From NCBI RefSeq assembly GCF_005406125.1, contig NZ_BIXZ01000001.1:1240001-1304000 (forward strand): a DNA stretch of 64,000 nucleotides, in the 5' to 3' direction. Positions within the stretch are counted from its first letter, which is position 1, and the number at the start of each line of letters is the position of its first letter. Of the stretch, positions 18,571 to 26,436 are shown in pieces. This stretch comes from Haloarcula mannanilytica (GTDB lineage Archaea > Halobacteriota > Halobacteria > Halobacteriales > Haloarculaceae). Made by a program: the position numbers and the translations under genes. The notes beneath the pieces were generated by a model. The model saw nothing but the letters and a program-made list of their open reading frames with translations. It did not search any database and was not told the origin of the DNA.

Positions 18571-19191
18571 ATGGGAGTCCTCGAGAACAAGGCCCGCGCG
18601 CGGACGTTCTACAAGTATCTCTCGAAGGTGTACGACCAGATCAACCCCTTCATCTGGGACGAGCGGATGCGCGACGAGGCAATCGCGATGCTCGACCTCT
18701 CGCCCGACGATATGGTCCTCGATGTCGGCTGTGGCACCGGCTTTGCCACTGAGGGACTGCTCGAACACGTCGATACGGTGTACGGACTCGACCAGAGCCC
18801 ACACCAGCTCTCGAAGGCCTTCGAGAAGTTCGGTAAGTTCGGCGACGTACACTATCATCTCGGCGACGCCGAGCGACTCCCGTTCAAGGACAACACCTTC
18901 GATGCGGTGTGGTCCTCCGGGTCCATCGAGTACTGGCCCAACCCCGTCGATGCCCTAGCGGAGTGTCGTCGGCTGACGAAACCCGGCGGCAAGGTCCTCA
19001 TTGTCGGCCCCGACTACCCCAACTCGACGATCTTCCAGAAGATGGCCGACGCCATCATGCTGTTTTACGACGAGGAGGAAGCCGACCGGATGTTCACCGA
19101 AGCCGGGTTCGAGGAGTTCGAACACCACATTCAGCAGTCCCGACCGGGGAGTCCGCGCGCGATTACGACGATTGCGACCGTCCCTGAGTAA
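18571..19191 (+). CDS. SAM-dependent methyltransferase, quinone-methyltransferase-like
   Basis: Class I Rossmann methyltransferase, 206 aa. SAM-binding motif I is VLDVGCGTGFATEGLL near residues 49-64, with motif II VYGLDQSP and LGDAERLPFKDNTFDAVWS. The N-terminal YDQINPFIWDERMRDEA and the Pro-rich loop WPNPVDALAECRRLTKPGGK resemble the archaeal-type enzymes related to plant VTE3 (2-methyl-6-phytylquinol methyltransferase), so a role in menaquinone or other prenylquinone methylation is plausible. The substrate is inferred, not shown. It is divergent from the ATP synthase genes. A TATA-like GAATTATG lies about 28 bp upstream of the ATG. The last 60 bp are repeated downstream (see repeat). Confidence 0.85.
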   Translation: MGVLENKARARTFYKYLSKVYDQINPFIWDERMRDEAIAMLDLSPDDMVLDVGCGTGFATEGLLEHVDTVYGLDQSPHQLSKAFEKFGKFGDVHYHLGDAERLPFKDNTFDAVWSSGSIEYWPNPVDALAECRRLTKPGGKVLIVGPDYPNSTIFQKMADAIMLFYDEEEADRMFTEAGFEEFEHHIQQSRPGSPRAITTIATVPE

Positions 19192-19333
19192 CCCTCGGCC
19201 ACGAGCGAAGCGAGTGCCACGTTTTTGCGGTGAGCGGTGACCGAAGGTCACCCGAACCGGAAAAAGGTGGTTTAGCAGTCCCGACCGGGGAGTCCGCGTG
19301 CGATTACGACGATTGCGACCGTCCCTGAGTAAC
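19133..19333 (+). repeat. 60-bp direct duplication of the methyltransferase gene end, flanking a GC-rich spacer
   Basis: Bases 19133-19192 and 19274-19333 are identical except for one C/T change (GCGCGCG versus GCGTGCG in the middle). The first copy encodes the last ~19 residues plus the stop of the methyltransferase. The second is a non-coding copy 141 bp further on. The 81-bp spacer contains GAGCGAAGCGAG, CCACGTTTTT and AAAAAGGTGG, words also found near 58866-59037. It looks like a local duplication associated with an interspersed element. Confidence 0.85.
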
Positions 19334-19410
19334 GGGCATTGTAGAAGTGTTCCGACCGTCGCCGGGAACAGCAGTCGGTTCCCGAGAGGTGTAGCCGTTC
19401 TTTCGCGTCG

Positions 19411-20643
19411 CTACACTGACCGACCGATCAGGACCCGTACGCGTTCGCCGTCCTGTGTGGTAGCGGTAACCGTATACTCCCCGCGGGGTTCGACCGTCCA
19501 GAGGGCGCCGTCTGGGCCGGTCGTCCCGATCCGTTTGCCGTTTATCCTGACGGTCGCGTTAGCAGTGGAGTCCGTACTGTTGTCGGTAACCGTGACGAGC
19601 AGCGGCCCCGACTCGAAGGACCGCTGGATACGGATGCGAGCCGACTGGTTCACGTTCGTCACCACTTCCGACCGGCTGATCGTCGTCAGTTCGAGGTGCT
19701 GGGTTTCGAAGAAGACGTTCGTCGTGCCACCGTCGAGATAGGCGGTCAGTTGGCCGTTCGGATGGTTGGCCTGGATCTCGTAGATGGCGCTCCGCCCGTA
19801 TGTCTGGACGGCCGGGTACTGCTCGCTGTAGAGCCACGGATAGAGCTCTCCTGCCCGCGTGTTGACTGCATTGAGTGAATCATCGGTCTGTGCGAACTGG
19901 TCCGTGGCGTCCCGATCACGTTCGGTCCCAAGGTATGTCTCGCGCGTGTACTGGTTGTCGGCTACCGTCGACAGCATGTACCCCTCCGACGACGCTTCGA
20001 GATACACCGCGTTCGGTTCGGTCGCTCCGGCGATTTCAGCACTGACGCGCTGGCTTATCGGGCCGCGGTACGTCTCGAGCACACCCCTGTTGTTTTCTAA
20101 CCGGAACCGCTGGTCCTGTGACAGCGAGTAGCCCGGCGCAGTGCCGGCGGCCGTCCGAATCCGTTCAAGCCGGGTACCCAGTTGGCGGGATTCGGCATCG
20201 ACTAGCGCTCGCTGCCTGAGGAACTCCGTGGCAGTTATGATGCCGTCGGCGTACTGCCGGATCGCACGCTGGTTCCGCCGTTCGAGGCTCGTCTGCCGGG
20301 CCTCGATATCGTCAAGCGTCTCGTCGACGAGCCGATCACGGGCGGCTTCGCTGTCTCGCTGGAAGAACCGCTGCTCGAAGTTCGTTGCCGCGTAGTCGTT
20401 CCGGAGCTCACGAGAGCCGGCCGCAACTGCGACGCCGACATCCAGTGAGGACCGGTTATACGTCGTCGACTGGACCTCGCTGGCTGGAATCGAGAGGTGG
20501 TTCGTCGTGTTGTCCACGACCGTGATCTGTGGCAACTGGTCGCTGCCGTCCGCGGTCTGGGACGGTGTGTCGAACCCAGCCGCCGGGGCGGCCACGGAGG
20601 CGACCACGAGGAGGATCACACCGACTGCGGGGAGGGGACGCAT
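19411..20643 (-). CDS. Exported haloarchaeal protein of unknown function (DUF7096-like)
   Basis: Secreted or surface protein, 410 aa. The Met at 20643 starts a classical Sec signal (MRPLPAVGVILLVVASVAAP, ending near AAG). The mature part opens with a conserved-looking VVDNTTNHLSIPASEV. A helical region with an Arg/Glu-rich coiled coil follows (~residues 95-175), and the C-terminal ~80 residues form an Ig-like beta domain (SGPLLVTVTDNSTDS, ATVRINGKRIGTTGPDG). No transmembrane helix or lipobox follows the signal. I place it near haloarchaeal DUF7096 by recollection only. It is divergent from the membrane-anchored winged-helix gene at 20798, a pairing that suggests a joint role. Confidence 0.75.
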   Translation of the reverse strand: MRPLPAVGVILLVVASVAAPAAGFDTPSQTADGSDQLPQITVVDNTTNHLSIPASEVQSTTYNRSSLDVGVAVAAGSRELRNDYAATNFEQRFFQRDSEAARDRLVDETLDDIEARQTSLERRNQRAIRQYADGIITATEFLRQRALVDAESRQLGTRLERIRTAAGTAPGYSLSQDQRFRLENNRGVLETYRGPISQRVSAEIAGATEPNAVYLEASSEGYMLSTVADNQYTRETYLGTERDRDATDQFAQTDDSLNAVNTRAGELYPWLYSEQYPAVQTYGRSAIYEIQANHPNGQLTAYLDGGTTNVFFETQHLELTTISRSEVVTNVNQSARIRIQRSFESGPLLVTVTDNSTDSTANATVRINGKRIGTTGPDGALWTVEPRGEYTVTATTQDGERVRVLIGRSV

Positions 20644-20797
20644 CGCCGTCACGTACTCGCCCACCGTACAAAAATCCCCCCATTCTCCATATCTCTACTA
20701 TTACCTGAGAGGACACGAGACGTTTCAAAGCGCACGCTGACGTTTTATTCTCGGATAGAAAGGGTTTTGCCCCCAGGCCGTTCATCGATGAACGAGA

Positions 20798-21895
20798 ATG
20801 ACCCCGCGGGTATCAGGTGCCCTCCTCCTCCTTGTCCTGTTTGCCCTGTTGGCAACCCCGCCGCTGGCGACAGCGACAACGCCGGATGCCGTTCCCGCTC
20901 AGCAGGCACCCGGTACGTCGACACCGGTTGCGGAGAACACGACGTTCGCCCTACAGATCCACTCGAACGGCGATGCTACGTGGACGGTAACGGACACCTA
21001 CGCGCTTGACGAGAACGGAGCGGACGCGTTCAGAGATATCGGTGAACGGTTCGCAAGCGGCGGCGGTGAAACGACGTGGCTGCCAGTGTTCCGACAGGCA
21101 AACGACGAGGCCAGCACTGTCACCGGCCGCGGGATGGAGATTACCGACGTGAACCGTGAGTACGAGGTGTCCGAACGGAAGGGACAGCTCGTCCTCGAGT
21201 TCACGTGGACGAACTTCGCGGTCGTCAGCGGCGAGAACATCGTCGTCGGTGACGCGTTCAACTCCACGGACGGGACGTGGTTCGGAACGCTCACGGCGGA
21301 CCAGCGGCTCGTCATCTCGCCGCCGCCAGGGTATGGCGTAAAAAGCGCCCCCAGCGCCGTCGAAAACGGACAGTTGATCTTCGAAGGGCCCCGAACGTTC
21401 GAACCGGGCTATCTCGCTGTCGTCTACACCGGCGAACAGCCGGGTACGCAGACACCGACGGAAACCCCCGAGCAGATATTCAGCGGCATCGACTCTATCT
21501 GGGTCGGCGGGGCCGTGTTGGTGGTCCTGCTGGTCGGGGCCGTGGGATACATGTTCAGAGCCGGCCACACCGACGTACTCCCGTCGGCTGGAGGTGGGGC
21601 CGCAGAGGACGGGGGTAGCAGTGCCGGGGCGTCAGCGACAGCAGGGGAGCAGACCGAGACGGACGATGTCGATGTCGAGCTACTCAGCGACGAGGAGCGC
21701 GTCGAACGGCTCCTCGAAGAGAACGGCGGGCGGATGAAACAGGCCCGTATCGTTTCCGAGACCGGCTGGTCGAACGCGAAGGTGTCACAGCTGCTCTCGT
21801 CGATGGACGAGGAAGGCCGCATCGACAAGCTCCGGATCGGTCGGGAGAACCTCATCTCCTTCCCGGACGAGGACATCACCGACTTCGACGAGTAG
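20798..21895 (+). CDS. Membrane-anchored winged-helix protein with extracytoplasmic sensor domain
   Basis: Single-pass protein, 365 aa, that could carry an external signal to DNA. Order: N-terminal signal (LLLLVLFALLATPPL), an extracytoplasmic beta-rich domain at ~45-210 (FALQIHSNGDATWTVTDTY, typical of DUF7345), a short Thr/Pro linker, one transmembrane helix at ~232-252 (WVGGAVLVVLLVGAVGYMF), an acidic cytoplasmic spacer, then a C-terminal winged helix (DUF7343-like) with ERVERLLEENGGRMKQARIV and TGWSNAKVSQLLSSMDEEG. The topology is read directly from hydropathy. Regulation of the divergent exported gene is inferred from layout. Confidence 0.83.
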   Translation: MTPRVSGALLLLVLFALLATPPLATATTPDAVPAQQAPGTSTPVAENTTFALQIHSNGDATWTVTDTYALDENGADAFRDIGERFASGGGETTWLPVFRQANDEASTVTGRGMEITDVNREYEVSERKGQLVLEFTWTNFAVVSGENIVVGDAFNSTDGTWFGTLTADQRLVISPPPGYGVKSAPSAVENGQLIFEGPRTFEPGYLAVVYTGEQPGTQTPTETPEQIFSGIDSIWVGGAVLVVLLVGAVGYMFRAGHTDVLPSAGGGAAEDGGSSAGASATAGEQTETDDVDVELLSDEERVERLLEENGGRMKQARIVSETGWSNAKVSQLLSSMDEEGRIDKLRIGRENLISFPDEDITDFDE

Positions 21896-21950
21896 CCGTG
21901 CTGCGTAGTTCATTGTAAACGACTCGGGTGTGGTTTCTGGTTCGGAAACG

Positions 21951-21956
21951 TTTATT
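21951..21956 (+). promoter_or_regulatory. TATA box of etfBA
   Basis: TTTATT is centred 27 bp before the ATG at 21981, the spacing of a leaderless haloarchaeal promoter. It supports that ATG over the earlier in-frame start at 21930. Confidence 0.6.
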
Positions 21957-21980
21957 CGCTGTCCGGGCGGACGATCTGGT

Positions 21981-22772
21981 ATGCAAATCCTTGTCACAGT
22001 GAAGGAGGTGGCAGCCGTCGACGACGAGTTCGAGATAGACGGGCTCGGAATCGACGACCGGTACGTCACGGCCGACCTCAACGAGTGGGACGAGTACGCC
22101 GTTGAGGAGGCCGTCCAGATCAAGGAGGCCCACGACGATGTCGAGGTCGTCACCGTCACTATCGGTCCGGACGAGACGGAGGAAACCATCCGACAAGCGC
22201 TGGCGAAGGGGGCCGACCGCGCGATCCGTGTCTGGGACGATGCCCTCGACGACGCCGGCCTGCTAGACCCCGAGACGAAGGCCGAAGTACTAGCCGCCGT
22301 TGCCGCCGAGGAAGACCCCGACCTAGTCCTGACCGGCGTCCAGTCCGCCGACGACGGGTTCGGGGCGACCGGCGTCACGCTGGCCGACAAGCTCGGCATG
22401 GAGTGGGGCGCTGTCGTCAACGACCTCGATCTGGATCTGGAGGCAGGCGTCGCGGGCGTTCACCGGGAGCTGGAGGGCGGTGTCGAGGAACTGACCGACA
22501 TCGAAATTCCGGCCGTCCTGACGATACAGACCGGAATCAACGATCCGCGGTACGCGAGCCTTCGAGGGATTCGACAGGCACAGAGCAAGGAACTCGCGGC
22601 GTACAGCCTGTCGGACATCGGCCTCGACGCGGCCGGGATCGAGAGCCCGCTCGAACAGACATCGCTGTACGAGCCTGAAACGGAGGGCGAGGCGACGGTG
22701 TTCGAGGGCAGTCCCGAGGAGACGGCGAGCGAACTCGCTGCCCTGCTCGAAGAGAAGGGGGTGACCAGCTGA
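21981..22772 (+). CDS. etfB: Electron transfer flavoprotein beta subunit
   Basis: Small subunit of the heterodimeric electron transfer flavoprotein (FixA), 263 aa. The dimer moves electrons from acyl-CoA or other dehydrogenases to the quinone pool. The family start MQILVTVKEVAAVDDEFEIDG is followed by LNEWDEYAVEEAVQIKE and the conserved region VLTGVQSADDGFGATGVTLA. The later segment TIQTGINDPRYASLRGI is typical. The ATG at 21981 agrees with a TATA box 27 bp upstream. Its stop overlaps the etfA start by one base (TGATG). No FixC/FixX-type quinone reductase genes are adjacent. Confidence 0.95.
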   Translation: MQILVTVKEVAAVDDEFEIDGLGIDDRYVTADLNEWDEYAVEEAVQIKEAHDDVEVVTVTIGPDETEETIRQALAKGADRAIRVWDDALDDAGLLDPETKAEVLAAVAAEEDPDLVLTGVQSADDGFGATGVTLADKLGMEWGAVVNDLDLDLEAGVAGVHRELEGGVEELTDIEIPAVLTIQTGINDPRYASLRGIRQAQSKELAAYSLSDIGLDAAGIESPLEQTSLYEPETEGEATVFEGSPEETASELAALLEEKGVTS

Positions 22773-23722
22773 TGTCGGTGCTCGCTATCGCGGAACACCG
22801 CCGTGGCGAACTCCGCGACGTGAGTCTGGAGCAGTTGGCGGCCGGCCGCGACCTCGCCGAAGCGACGGACGGTGAGCTACACACCGCCGTCATTGGCGGC
22901 GATGTCGAGACGTTCGGTGCGGCCCTGAACCGCGAGGGGGTCGACACCGTACACACCGTCGATGTCGGCGAGGAGTTCAACCACGACGTGTACACGCAGG
23001 TCGTCACCCAGCTGACCGAACAACTGGAGCCGTCAGTCCTGCTGATGCCAAACAGCGTCAACGGCCTCGATTACGCGCCGGCCGTCGCCAATCGGCTAGA
23101 CCGGCCGCTCGTGACCGACGTGGTCGACATCGACGCCGAGGACGGGCTCACTGCCACCAGAGAGCTGTACGGCTCGAAAGTCGAGACGACGATTGATGTC
23201 CACGCCGAGCAGGCTGCCGTGACGTTGCGGCCTGCCGAGTGGCCGACCATCGAAGCGGACGGAGACGCCACCATCGAGACGTTCGATCCGACCATCGACG
23301 AGAGCGCGGTCAGGTCCACGGTGAAGGGCTTCGAGGAGGTCGGCGGCGGCGACATCGACATCACCGATGCGGACGTGCTGGTGTCCGTCGGCCGCGGTAT
23401 CGAAGAGGAGGAGAACTTAGACATCATCTACGACCTCGCGGAAGCGCTGGACGCTACCGTCGCCGGCTCCCGACCGCTCATCGACAACGGCTGGCTCGAG
23501 AAGGACCGCCAGGTGGGCCAGAGCGGGAAAGTCGTCACTCCGGACGTGTACATCGCCATCGGCATCTCCGGGGCCGTCCAACACGTCGCCGGGATGAAAG
23601 GCTCGGATACGATTGTCGCCATCAATACCGACCCGAACGCCCCGATATTCGACATCGCCGACTACGGCATTCAGGACGACCTGTTCGAGGTCGTCCCGGC
23701 GCTCATCGAACAGTTCCAGTAG
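22772..23722 (+). CDS. etfA: Electron transfer flavoprotein alpha subunit
   Basis: Large subunit (FixB) that binds FAD, 316 aa. The C-terminal FAD domain is clear: VSVGRGIEEEENLDIIYDLA, GSRPLIDNGWLEKDRQVGQSG, VYIAIGISGAVQHVAGMKGS and TIVAINTDPNAPIFDIADYG. The last is the region that contacts the flavin and adenine. It is translationally coupled to etfB. The protein has the usual length, with no ferredoxin insertion of the kind seen in bifurcating ETFs fused to extra clusters. Confidence 0.95.
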   Translation: MSVLAIAEHRRGELRDVSLEQLAAGRDLAEATDGELHTAVIGGDVETFGAALNREGVDTVHTVDVGEEFNHDVYTQVVTQLTEQLEPSVLLMPNSVNGLDYAPAVANRLDRPLVTDVVDIDAEDGLTATRELYGSKVETTIDVHAEQAAVTLRPAEWPTIEADGDATIETFDPTIDESAVRSTVKGFEEVGGGDIDITDADVLVSVGRGIEEEENLDIIYDLAEALDATVAGSRPLIDNGWLEKDRQVGQSGKVVTPDVYIAIGISGAVQHVAGMKGSDTIVAINTDPNAPIFDIADYGIQDDLFEVVPALIEQFQ

Positions 23723-23755
23723 CCGTCACACACCGAATCGCGGGTGACAAGGTAC

Positions 23756-23762
23756 TTTTTAT
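23756..23762 (+). promoter_or_regulatory. TATA box of the isoprenyl diphosphate synthase gene
   Basis: TTTTTAT is centred about 25 bp before the ATG at 23784, indicating a leaderless transcript and favouring this ATG over the GTG at 23778. Confidence 0.55.
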
Positions 23763-23783
23763 GGTAGTCCTAAGGGGGTGGTA

Positions 23784-24626
23784 ATGGAGTATCTGGAGCG
23801 CCGGCGGGACCAGGTCGAGGAGCGGTTGGAGGCCGTCCTCGACAGCGTCGAACCGGACGAACTCGCCGACGAAGTCCGCCACGTGGCACTCTCCGGCGGG
23901 AAGCGGGTACGGCCGACCGTGACAGTGCTAGTGTGTGAGGCGCTGGGCGGGGAGCCGGCCGACGCCGTCGACTTCGCGGTCGGTATCGAACTCGTCCACA
24001 ACGCCTCGCTTGTCATCGACGACATCATCGACGAGTCTGAACTCCGACGGGGGTCGCCGGCCGCCTGGGCGGCTTTCGGCCACGGCCCGGCCATCATCGC
24101 CTCCGACGGCCTGCTCGGCGAGGCGTTCGACCTCTTCTCGACGGACGAACGCGCTATGCAGACGGTCTCCGAATCGATGGTCGAACTGGGGGAAGGAGAG
24201 GCGATGGAGCTGGTCGCGGAGCCGACCAACGAGGAGGAGTATATGGAACTGGCCCGCCGGAAGACGGGTGCGCTGTTCCGTGCCGCGGCGGAGCTGGGGG
24301 CCATCGCCGCCGACTCGGACCCGTACACGGTCGAGGCGGTCGGCCGGTACGCCGAACGGGTCGGCGTGGCCTTCCAGATGCGCGACGACGTGCTCGATGC
24401 GACAGCCGACGCCGAAACGCTGGGTAAGCCGGCCGGGACCGACGCGGAGATGGAGCGGCCGTCCCTGGTCGAGGTGACGGAGCTAACGACCGAGGAGGCA
24501 AACGAACGGGCGCGGGCCGAGTCCGACGCCGCTCTGGAGTCGCTGTCGACCATCGACGCGCCGGACTCCCAGTCGATGGAGTACCTGCGCGACCTCGCGG
24601 AGTTCGTCGTCGTCCGCGAACGGTGA
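23784..24626 (+). CDS. idsA: Polyprenyl (geranylgeranyl-type) diphosphate synthase
   Basis: Trans-isoprenyl diphosphate synthase, 280 aa, condensing isopentenyl diphosphate with an allylic primer to make chains for archaeal lipids, quinones or carotenoids. The first Asp-rich motif is DDIIDESELRRG (~residues 80-91), the second is MRDDVLDATAD (~197-207). SGGKRVRPTVTVLV and the helix with ELVHNASLVIDD are also typical. Chain length cannot be firmly predicted. A small residue is not evident five positions before the first motif, so C20 is a reasonable default. It precedes the UPF0200 gene by 45 bp on the same strand. Confidence 0.93.
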   Translation: MEYLERRRDQVEERLEAVLDSVEPDELADEVRHVALSGGKRVRPTVTVLVCEALGGEPADAVDFAVGIELVHNASLVIDDIIDESELRRGSPAAWAAFGHGPAIIASDGLLGEAFDLFSTDERAMQTVSESMVELGEGEAMELVAEPTNEEEYMELARRKTGALFRAAAELGAIAADSDPYTVEAVGRYAERVGVAFQMRDDVLDATADAETLGKPAGTDAEMERPSLVEVTELTTEEANERARAESDAALESLSTIDAPDSQSMEYLRDLAEFVVVRER

Positions 24627-24671
24627 GGCCGAACGGGAGGGCTTTTGCCCGCCGCTCGATTACGCCCGGCA

Positions 24672-25235
24672 ATGACAGTTATCGGTATCGTCGGGCTGCC
24701 GGGCAGCGGGAAAAGCGAGGCAGCGAACGTCGCCGCCGAAATGGGCGTGCCGGTCGTGACGATGGGCGACGTGATCCGCGAGGAGTGCCGCGACCGCGGG
24801 CTCGACCCCGCGTCGGACCACGGAACGGTCGCGAAGGCGCTCCGGGAGGAGAACGGCCCGGCCGCCATCGCCGAGCGCTCACTCCCGATGATCGAGGCCG
24901 AACTCGAAGCGAACGATACCGTTCTCGTCGACGGCATTCGGTCGGACGTGGAGGTCGAGGCGTTCGAATCGGCGTTCGGCGACGCGTTCCTGCTGGTCGA
25001 GATTGACGCCCCCTTCGAACTGCGAGCGGACCGGCTTGACATTCGTGGCCGGGACGCCTCGGCCGACGACGGCGGCGAATCACTAGAGGACCGCGACGCC
25101 CGCGAACTCGGCTTCGGAATGGGCGAAGCGATGGAGATGGCCGACCTCACCATCGAGAACACGGAGACGCTGGCCGCGTTCCAGCGAAAGATCCGCACAC
25201 TGATACGGGACGGACCGGAGGGAATTGACCAATGA
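24672..25235 (+). CDS. UPF0200 family P-loop nucleotide kinase-like protein
   Basis: Archaeal nucleoside-kinase-fold protein, 187 aa, of unassigned substrate. The Walker A motif VGLPGSGKSEAANVA is at the N terminus, followed by VVTMGDVIREECRDRG as in adenylate and dephospho-CoA kinases, a central strand DTVLVDGIRSDVEVEAF (Walker B-like), and a lid region rich in Asp and Arg (LDIRGRDASADDGGES). The ATG at 24672 is the family start. Its stop overlaps the next gene (UPF0201) by four bases. The two families are neighbours in haloarchaea, suggesting a shared pathway. Confidence 0.87.
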   Translation: MTVIGIVGLPGSGKSEAANVAAEMGVPVVTMGDVIREECRDRGLDPASDHGTVAKALREENGPAAIAERSLPMIEAELEANDTVLVDGIRSDVEVEAFESAFGDAFLLVEIDAPFELRADRLDIRGRDASADDGGESLEDRDARELGFGMGEAMEMADLTIENTETLAAFQRKIRTLIRDGPEGIDQ

Positions 25236-25654
25236 GCGCCGTCTACTCCGTCGACATCCGCATCGAAGCGCCGGTCAACGACACCGAAGTAACTGACCGG
25301 ATCGCCGACGCCGTCCAGAACCTCTTCCCGGAGGCCGATCCCACCCACCAGCAGGGCCAGCTCGTCGCCGAGGTCCATACAATGGACGGGTTCTCCGAGT
25401 TGCTTCACCGCCGCGAGATTCTGGACACCGCCCGCTCGGTCTTCTTCGACAATCTGGCGGGCAATACCTTCGCCTTCGACGTGAAGAAGCAGGCGGCCTT
25501 CGAGGGTCGGATCAACTTCGCCGTCGGGGAGCCCTCGGAGCTGGGCGATATCCACGTGACCGTGACCGTCCACGAGCCAAGCGCCGAGGAGTACATCGAC
25601 TACGTCGCGCCGCCAACCGAGGACGGCCAGCCGGTGTACGACGACGAGCCATGA
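25232..25654 (+). CDS. UPF0201 family protein (RNA-binding-like)
   Basis: Conserved archaeal protein, 140 aa, with an alpha/beta fold that has been compared with RNA-binding and exosome-associated domains. Marks include VYSVDIRIEAPVNDTEV, the helix RIADAVQNLFPEADP, LLHRREILDTARSVFF and GNTFAFDVKKQAAFEGR. No catalytic motif is seen. It overlaps its upstream and downstream neighbours by ATGA, so its expression is tightly tied to the UPF0200 and HAD proteins. Function is not established to my knowledge. Confidence 0.85.
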   Translation: MSAVYSVDIRIEAPVNDTEVTDRIADAVQNLFPEADPTHQQGQLVAEVHTMDGFSELLHRREILDTARSVFFDNLAGNTFAFDVKKQAAFEGRINFAVGEPSELGDIHVTVTVHEPSAEEYIDYVAPPTEDGQPVYDDEP

Positions 25655-26274
25655 CGACGGTCATCTGCTTCGACCTCGACGGGACGCTCGTTCACTTCCC
25701 CGAGCCATACGAGACCGTGGTCCGGGAGACGCTCACGGCCCACGGTATCGAGTACACGGACGAAATCCGGGCGATGAGCGAGGACGCGTTCCGGACCGCC
25801 TTCGACGCGCTGGAACCGGAACCGTACCGCCAGTCGATGGCCGCTATTGTCGAGGCCGCCGAGTCGGACGCAGACCCCGACACGCTGGTCGAGACGCTGC
25901 GGGAGAACGAGTACGCCGCGACGACTGTGCCCGACGCGGCCCGTGACAGCCTGACTGCACTCGCGGCGGATAACACGCTCGCGGTCATCACAAACGGCGT
26001 CCGGGACTGGCAGGTCGGCAAGCTCGACCACCACGGCCTGACCGACCTATTCGACCTCGTCGTCGCCTCCTATGAGGTCGGCGCACATAAGCCGGACAGC
26101 GCGCCGTTCGACCGGGTCCGTGACGAGTTGCCGGCCGACGAGTACGTGATGGTCGGCGACGAGTACGAGTCGGACGTGGAGGGCGCACGCGCCGCCGGGT
26201 TCGTGCCGATTCACTACGAGCCCGGCGACGACGACAGGCCGGACCTCTGGGACTCTATCGACGCACTGCTGTAA
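25651..26274 (+). CDS. HAD-superfamily hydrolase
   Basis: Haloacid-dehalogenase-fold phosphatase, 207 aa. Motif I CFDLDGTLVHF gives the nucleophile Asp and acid Asp at residues ~8 and 10. Motif II is LAVITNGVRDWQ (Thr), motif III has the Lys in YEVGAHKPDSAPF, and motif IV is VMVGDEYESDVEGA with Mg-binding acids. The helical cap between residues ~15 and 85 is C1 type, as in phosphoglycolate phosphatase and related enzymes. The natural substrate is unknown. Last gene of the overlapping UPF0200-UPF0201-HAD set. Confidence 0.88.
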   Translation: MTTVICFDLDGTLVHFPEPYETVVRETLTAHGIEYTDEIRAMSEDAFRTAFDALEPEPYRQSMAAIVEAAESDADPDTLVETLRENEYAATTVPDAARDSLTALAADNTLAVITNGVRDWQVGKLDHHGLTDLFDLVVASYEVGAHKPDSAPFDRVRDELPADEYVMVGDEYESDVEGARAAGFVPIHYEPGDDDRPDLWDSIDALL

Positions 26275-26436
26275 CCAGACGGTGTCGACCGCCCGTAGCC
26301 GAGCCCCTTCTGGGGACAGACACACTGTGTCGGCGATATTCTGGGCCGTGAGTAAGCCAATAGTACCATCGCAGTATCACCGGGGGAGTGAAATAGTCAT
26401 AAAATAACTAATAATCCCTGATTTAGAGGGGGTAGC

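Noticed and set aside
23759-25573. 604-codon open frame on the minus strand opposite the isoprenyl synthase and UPF0200/UPF0201 genes
   Set aside because: It is Ser/Arg-rich antisense shadow of three well-supported plus-strand genes. No domain is recognisable.
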